The notes under the pieces are model-generated. The model made no database searches. It saw only the letters and a list, made by a program, of their open reading frames with translations, and was not told where the DNA came from. From Turnera subulata (lineage: Eukaryota; Streptophyta; Magnoliopsida; Malpighiales; Passifloraceae), in contig JAKUCV010007224.1 in NCBI GenBank assembly GCA_028386065.3, forward strand, positions 54,121 to 118,120: a DNA stretch of 64,000 nt. The letters are read 5' to 3'. This document shows positions 57,485 through 64,000 of this stretch, one piece after another (the stretch's first letter is position 1; each line of letters begins with the position of its first letter). Position numbers and translations under genes: made by a program.

Positions 57485-58769
57485 TGTTAGTGTAATATAC
57501 CCAAAAGCCAATCATTGGAAGATTGTACATAGTCATGTAAATACATTAAGGTTATTCCAATAAATATGTTTATGAGATAAACACTTGCACATATTTATAA
57601 CCCTAGAATATTTTATATTCTTAAATGTCCCTAGTCGATTATTATTATGGATGGGTTGTAGTAATAAATTAAGACTAGCGTATATTGAGAATTATATGAG
57701 ATATGAATTCTACATACGGGTACAAGTTAGAGAACTTGTGGACTGGACCGACCCACATAAGAACCCTACATGGAACGTTATATCATTGTCATTAGTGGTT
57801 CTTATATGTATTGTCCTTAGACCTGAGATCATCAAGGTTCCCAACATATGAGTCGTATACTTTGATATTATTCTTAGTCACTCGTAACTGAGTAGACGTA
57901 AGGATAATCATTGGGTATATGACGTAATGTGTAGTGGGTTTTGATCGATCAAGATGGGATTCGTCCAACCCATATAACGGGTATATTATCAGATGGGCCT
58001 CTTGATAGAGTTGAACTGCTAAAATGCGTGGCCACGCTCGGATTATGTGATATGGTGATATCATGAGTATCCGGTTTTACATAGTTAACTCGGGGATCAA
58101 GAAACTAAGACTAAACATATACGAGAATGACGTTTTCCATGTCTCGTGTTTAATCTTGATAATGGGACGAAAGGACGATGACATGTTTCCGAGGCATATT
58201 GAATCAGTACTGATCTTGTCGTTTGGGTAGCAATGATGTGTTGCTAGACACCGCTCATTGTTTATAATTGTAAAATGAGATTTTACAATTATTGCCAAAC
58301 GTTACAACTGCCTACAGGGTCACACACTTAGAACTGTTGATTCGAGCTGGTGGTTGAACCATGGTTGGACAAGGTGGGTGGACCATGGTTGGACCGGGTC
58401 GTTTTAGGCTGATTTGGTTCAATAATTCTAATGCCATATGATGTGTAATCCCAATAATGCTTAGTGGATCATCCATTAATGCTTAGTGGAGCATTAAGAC
58501 ATAGTGGAGACATGATTAGACTTAAAGTATAATCATGATGGTTAATGCATGATGATGTTGGCCATTGTCTCATTAATCTATCTATTAATTGTGTGTATAA
58601 ATAGGGCTTGATAATCAGATTATCAACACACACAACATTCAAACATAATTTAGAATAGACACTTCATTCTTTGAGAGAGAAAGAAGCACAAACAAACACC
58701 AGTTTCTAGCTCTCGAAAATTCTGCAGCTAGCACTGCGGTTCGGGAGTGCTCGGGTTAGTGATCGTGAG
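57485..58769 (+). repeat. Copia G first LTR, 3' end deleted
   Basis: Begins TGTTAGTGTAATATACCC and follows the second LTR (60406 on) up to the CTCGGGTTAGTGATCGTGAGA block. It then jumps into the integrase end of pol. Lost at the junction: the LTR end, primer site, gag, protease and most of integrase. Confidence 0.85.
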
Positions 58770-60394
58770 AAGGATATTATTTCTATAATTCCGCAGAGCA
58801 CAAAATGTTTGTTGCTCGTACTGCTATTTTTCTAGAAAGAGAATTCATTTCTAAGAAGTGGCTAGAAGCCATGAATTCGGAGAAGGAATCCATGTATGAA
58901 AACAAGGTATGGACCTAAGTTGATCCACCTGAAGGGGTAAAACCTATTGGGTGCAAGTGGGTCTTTAAGAAAAAGACCGACATGGATGGTAATGTGATTA
59001 ACTTTAAAGGGCGATTGGTTGCGAAAGGTTTCAAGCAGGTTCATGGTATTGACTATGATGAAACTTTCGCACCAGTTGCCATGGTTAAATCCATCCGGAC
59101 TTTATTGGCTATAGCAGCATACCATGATTATGAGATATGGCAAATGGATGTCAAAACCACTTTCCTTAATGGAAATCTTTTAGAGGATGTGTACATGAGA
59201 CAACCTGAAGGTTTTGTCACTCTAGAAAATGCTAACAAGGTATGCAAGTTGCAAAGATCCATTTATGGATTAAAGCAAGCTTCTAGGAGTTGGAATCTTC
59301 GTTTTGATGAAGTAATCAAACAGTTTGGTTTCATTAAAAATGAAGATGAGCCATGTGTTTACAAGAAGGTTAGTGGGAGCACAATTGTTTTCTTGTTATT
59401 GTATGTTGTCGACATTCTACTCATTGGGAATGATATACCGACACTACAGTCTGTAAAGACTTGGTTAGGAAAGAATTTCTCAATGAAGGACTTAGGAGAA
59501 GCTGCCTATGTGCTAGGTATAAAGATCTATAGAGATAGATCCAAAAGGCTTCTTGGGCTAAGTCAAAGTACATATATTGACAAGGTGCTAAAGAGGTTTA
59601 GCATGCAAGATTCCAAGAAAGGTTTCTTGCCCATGTCACATGGCGTATCTCTCTCAAAAAAATCAATGTCCTAGAACATCTAAGGAGAGAGAGCGGATGA
59701 GTAAGATTCCTTATGCATCAGCAATAGGATCTATCATGTATGCCATGCTATGTACTCGACCGGATGTCGCATATGCATTAAGTGTCACAAGCAAATACCA
59801 ATCTGATCCCGATGAAAGTACTGGACAGCGGTTAAGAAAATCCTTAAGTACTTGAGAAGGACTAAGGATGCATTCCTTGTTTATGGAAGCGTTGATGAGC
59901 TTGTTGTAAAGGGTTACACAGATGCTAGCTTCCAAACTGACAGGGATGACTTTAGATCGCAGTCAGGTTATGTGTTTTGTCTTGGAGGTGGTGCTGTATG
60001 CTGGAAGAGTTCAAAGTAAGAGACAGTTGTCGACTCTACAACTGAGGCTGAGTACATAGCCGCCTCAGATGCGGCGAAAGAGGTTGTTTGGATTAAGAAG
60101 TTTGTAACTGAACTTGGGGTGGTTCCTAGTATTGACAGTCCGATTGAGCTCTATTGTGACAACAATGGGACAATCGCACAGGCTCAAGAACCTAGATACC
60201 ACCAGAGATCCAAACATATACTCCGACGCTATCATCTTATTAGAGAGATTATTGATAGAGGCGATGTCAGGCTGTGCAAAGTTCCTTCTGAGAACAATGT
60301 AGCAGATCCATTGACTAAGCCACTCTCACAGCAAAAGCGTGATGGTCATAATGCATCCATTGATATTAGATACATGGATGATTGGCTTTAGTGC
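58770..60394 (+). pseudogene. Copia G integrase end, RT and RNase H, broken
   Basis: Starts with KMFVARTAIFLEREFISK, then lacks about 100 codons found in E before WLEAMNSE. TAG at about 58917, then open RT: IDYDETFAPVAMVKSIR, MDVKTTFLNGNLLEDVYM and RSIYGLKQASRSW. The catalytic box reads YVVDILLIGND: the first catalytic aspartate is valine, whereas E has YVDD. Frameshifts near 59665 (A run) and 59820, and TAA near 60017, break the RNase H part ([30 protein letters not shown]). Confidence 0.85.
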
Positions 60395-60404
60395 AAGTGG
60401 GAGA
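60395..60404 (+). promoter_or_regulatory. Polypurine tract of copia G
   Basis: AAGTGGGAGA immediately before the LTR start TGTTAG; the same tract is found at the matching place in E. It primes plus-strand DNA synthesis. Confidence 0.8.
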
Positions 60405-60405
60405 T

Positions 60406-61953
60406 TGTTAGTGTAATATGCCCAAAAGCCAATCATTGGATGAGTGTATATAGTCATGTAAATACATTAAGGTTATTCCAATAAATATGTTTATGAGATA
60501 AACGCTTACACATATTTATAACCCTAGAATATTTTATATTCTTAAATGTCCCTTGTCGATTATTATTATGGATGGGTTGTAATAATAAATTAAGACTAGG
60601 TATGTTGAGAATTATATGAGATATGAATTCTACAGACGGGTACAGGTTAGAGAACTTGTGGACTGGACCGACCCACATAAGAACCCTACATGGAACGTTA
60701 TATCATTGTCATTAGTGGTTCTTATATGTATTGTCCTTAGACCTGAGATCATCAAGGTTCCCAACATATGAGTCGTATACTTTGATATTATTCCTAGTCA
60801 CTCTTAACTGAGTAGACGTAAGGGTAATCATTGGGTATATGACGTAATGTGTAGTGGGTTTTGATCGATCAAGATGGGATTCGTCCAACCCATATAACGG
60901 GTATATTATCAGATGGGCCTCTTGATAGAGTTGAACTGCTAAAATGCGTGGCCACGCTCGGATTATGTGATATGGTGATATCATGAGTATCCGGTTTTAC
61001 ACAGTTAACTCGGGGATCAAGAAACTAAGATTAAACATATACGAGATTGATGTTTTCCATGTCTCGTGTTTAATCTTGATAATGGGACGAAAGGACGATG
61101 ACATGTTTCCGAGGCATATTGAATCAGTACTGATCTTGTCGTTTGGGTAGCAATGATGTGTTGCTAGACACCGCTCATTATTTATAATTGTAAAATGAGA
61201 TTTTACAATTATTGCCAAATGTTACAAGTGCCTACAGGGTCACACACTTAGAACTGTTGATTGGAGCTGGTGGTTGGACCATGGTTGGACCAGGTAGGTG
61301 GACCATGGTTGAACCTTGGTTGGATCATGTTTGGACCGGGTCATTTTGGGCTGATTTGGTTCACTAATTATCAGAATTATTGAACCAAAATTAATGCCAT
61401 ATGATGTGTAATCCCATTAATGCTTAGTGGAGCATCCATTAATGCTTAGTGGAGCATTAAGACATAGTGGAGACATGATTAGACTTAAAGTATAATCATG
61501 ATGGTTAATGCATGATGACGTTGGCCATTGTCTCATTAATCTATGCATTAATTGTGTGTATAAATAGGGCTTGATAATCAGATTATCAACACACACAACA
61601 TTCACACACAATTTAGATTACACACTTCATTCTTTGAGAAAGAAAGAAGCACATACAAACACCAGTTTCTAGCTCTCGAAAATTCTGCAGCTAGCACTGT
61701 GGTTCGGGAGTGCTCGGGTTAGTGATCGTGAGACGGTTGCCAGCAGTCATCAACGGTTCGTGTCGATACCGTAGAGGAGCCGGATTTCTTATCGGGTTCT
61801 TGCTGATTCTACACTACAGTTGGGTGAAAGACCTCAACCAAGCAAGGTACGAAAAATTGTTATTCGGTTTAGTTAGTTCACTTGGATCCTCCATGAGTAC
61901 CGGGTCTTTTCGCTGCGTTTCGATTGTCAAGTTTGCATGCCCGGTTACTTACA
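60406..61953 (+). repeat. Copia G second LTR (5' LTR of the rightmost copy)
   Basis: TGTTAGTGTAAT...GTTACTTACA. TATA box TATAAATA at 61559-61566. Reiterated TTGGACCATGG-type motifs at 61270-61345, the counterpart of GGTCCAACC in E. Confidence 0.88.
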
Positions 61954-61954
61954 G

Positions 61955-61967
61955 TGGTAGCGGAGCC
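61955..61967 (+). promoter_or_regulatory. Primer binding site of copia G (variant)
   Basis: TGGTAGCGGAGCC one base after the LTR, identical to that of E and three changes away from the usual TGGTATCAGAGCC. Confidence 0.7.
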
Positions 61968-63165
61968 TCTTGTGAAACGCTAAACCGAATTTGTTGTGCA
62001 TATGTATGATATGCTCATATTGATATATATGATATGTTGTATGTGATGTAGCATGTTCATGATATGTTGAATTCGTTTTTGTATGTGTGATATATGTTGA
62101 GGTTTGTTTTTGTCAAAAGTGTTTGACAACAAGTACTTGATGGGTATGTGATATCAATCAAGGTGTTTTTCGCAGTAAGTCGAATGAGTTCGACAAGGAA
62201 AATTGATTGTCGGTTTTCGTATAGATCGATTGTCGTTCTAGTACGATTGTCGTCCTTTGTCAGGTGCAAGGTTGTGAATTAATACACTGTGCAAGTGAGT
62301 CCTGTCTAGGAGGCTGGGTTTTAAGTGAATCTTTGTTCCTCCAGTCTTTCCTAGGGATTTATCTTGGAATGATAATTATGTTTTAGGAGATCGGCTACGC
62401 CATCTTTCCTTGGAATTATCGAATCAGTTCAATTCACTTCTTGTATGGGCACTATTCACCACAAGAAACTTCCTAGATCGAGGAGCTAGTCAGTCTTTGA
62501 TCACAAGTTAAACATCGATGTTCAAGAGTTAAACATCGATGTTCTTGAACACTGCCAAGAAGTTGGGAGAATCAGATTCTCACGACTTCGATGTTCTTAT
62601 GTATTTTTGGTTTCCAATTTTACAAAACATCAATATATGCTTTATCAAGAACATGCATATGATGTATAGGAATAATATGTTGATGTAAATAGTAAGTTCC
62701 TCTTGTGTTGCCTTCCATGATAAGCACTCATCATTGCTTAGATCAATACTTGGTAGGTTTTGCCAAAGCAAGGTGCCAATATTTATTCTAGCAAGGTGCG
62801 ACGGGATAATTGTAATATCCGAACTGCTTGTTATGGGTTGAACTTAACTAGGTCATCTCAATAGGTTTGAGGACTTAGAGGCAAGGAGTTGAGCTAAGTC
62901 TATGAGATACACAAGAGCAAGTGTTGTTCACTCAACTATCCAAGAGTTACATGAGATGTAATTGACAAGAGTTGTCTACCTAAATAACTATGATATAAGT
63001 GATCAGCCAAAGCTGACTTTTCTTGTAGTGAAATATGGATCTTGGCCTACTCATAATTATCTTGATTTATGTAGTAGGAGCATCATTTAATAAAATTCCT
63101 TATTAAGTGATTTTATGAATACATGGCTCTTATTTGTGTAAGTTGATCAATGTTGTAGAGTTATC
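61968..63165 (+). other. Copia G leader
   Basis: No ORF. Two ACATCGATGT copies (62512-62521 and 62533-62542) with 21-bp spacing mark the place of the E array. A GATTGTCG-rich stretch lies at 62200-62260. Confidence 0.7.
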
Positions 63166-64000
63166 ATGGCACAAAACACTAGTACACAATCTCTGCGATC
63201 GGTCCTTGAGAAGGAAAAGCTGAATGGGAATAACTTCCTAAAGTGGCATTGCAATTTGAGGATAGTCCTCAAACAAGAAAAGAAGTTGTATGTCCTTGAA
63301 GGGCCAGTTCCAAATGAACCGGCGCCTAATGCTCCTAGGGCAGAAAGAGATGCTTACAAGAAGCATGTTGATGATGCATTGGATGTTGCATGCCTTATGC
63401 TTGTTAACATGGACTCTGAGCTTCAGAAGCAACATGTGCTTTCGATATGATCGAACACCTGAAAATGCTCTTTGAAGAGCAAGCAAGGCATGAGAGGTAT
63501 GAGACCTCTAAGGCTTTGTTCCAATGCAAGATGGCTGAGTCATTACCGGTGAGACCTCATGTGCTCAAAATGATTGTATACATTGAGAGCCTTGAGGGTC
63601 TAGGTTTTCCTTTGCAAAAGGAGTTGGTTGTTGATCTAGTCCTGCAATCGTTGCCGGATAGTTACAGCCAATTTGTCATGAATTTCAATATGAATCATCT
63701 TGACAAATCCTTGTCTGAGTTGCTTAACATGTTAGGAACAGTTGAGCAACAAATGAAGGCAAACAAATCCAACAACATTTTAATGGTTGGAAAAGGCAAA
63801 AGAAAGGGTAAAGCCAAGTTTTACAAGAAGAAGAAATGTGCCAAAAAGTTTGGTGCATGTGCATCTTCTTGTTCCCATGTGCTGAAACCCAAAGGTGGTA
63901 TTGCAAAGGAAGGACAATGTTTCCATTGCAACAAACCTGGCCATTGGAAACGTAACTGCCCTGTTTACCTTGAAGAGGTGAAGAAACAGAAGGGAAGTAA
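63166..64000 (+). pseudogene. Copia G gag, frameshifted and incomplete at the window end
   Basis: ATG 63166, MAQNTSTQSLRSVLEKEKLN, then a copia gag core (NNFLKWHCNLRIVLKQEKK). A frame change near 63440 moves the reading to FDMIEHLKMLFEEQARHERY, LPDSYSQFVMNFNMNHLDKS and the knuckle CFHCNKPGHWKRNC (CX2CX4HX4C, about 63919-63960). It continues past 64000. The capsid and RNA-binding parts are both recognisable; the protease would follow. Confidence 0.85.

Larger units (their letters stand above)
57485..64000 (+). mobile_element. Copia element G, tandem or recombined, running off the window
   Basis: Order: truncated LTR (57485-58769), a pol piece from the end of integrase to RNase H (58770-60394), a polypurine tract, a full LTR (60406-61953), a primer site, a leader and gag continuing beyond 64000. 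It is closely related to element E in LTR and protein sequence. An LTR-pol-LTR-gag order is expected from unequal recombination between copies, or from one copy next to a deleted one. Confidence 0.82.

Overview
The window is repeat-dense nuclear DNA from a flowering plant. This is shown by Athila-lineage Ty3/gypsy elements primed by tRNA-Asp, Ty1/copia elements, a CACTA DNA transposon, tRNA-derived SINEs, a LINE-type ORF1, and spliced fragments of a plant cationic amino acid transporter gene. I cannot name the species. I see no intact host gene: nearly everything is a mobile element or a remnant, and most coding regions carry stops or frameshifts.

Layout. 1-2418: a diverged LTR of the B family (+), split by a solo LTR of the A family (712-2033, 5-bp duplication TAAAC). 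2419-3308 and 10057-10921: remnants of a fourth family (D). 3309-10051: Athila-like element A (-), reduced to gag and protease. 10922-15143: Athila-like element C copy 1 (+), also gag-protease only. 15144-18576: D-family sequence with unusual inverted-repeat clusters and a truncated DUF7745-like ORF. 18577-35399: C copy 2, split by the 12.8-kb Athila element B (21459-34254, -), which has both LTRs, a GACAC target duplication, gag, protease, RT, RNase H, integrase and an env-like third ORF.

35400-50542: a SIRE-like copia element F (-). Its gag is interrupted twice: by copia element E (36289-44327, with an 837-bp assembly gap) and by a CACTA element (44497-49061) carrying parts of a cationic amino acid transporter gene. 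50543-56600: copia relics, LTR relics and two SINE sequences. 56626-57484: a LINE-like ORF1 cut by copia element G (57485 to the window end, +), which is of the same family as E and shows an LTR / deleted pol / LTR / PBS / gag arrangement.

The most interesting structures are non-coding: 17 copies of the palindrome ACATCGATGT in the leader of E; a run of adjacent hairpins with different stems at 16947-17460; a dispersed ACAGGCT-G-AGCCTGT palindrome through element A; the gene-capturing CACTA element; and nonsense codons shared by two C copies, which imply that a defective lineage was still copied. All coordinates were read by eye; LTR identities and family assignments were not computed.
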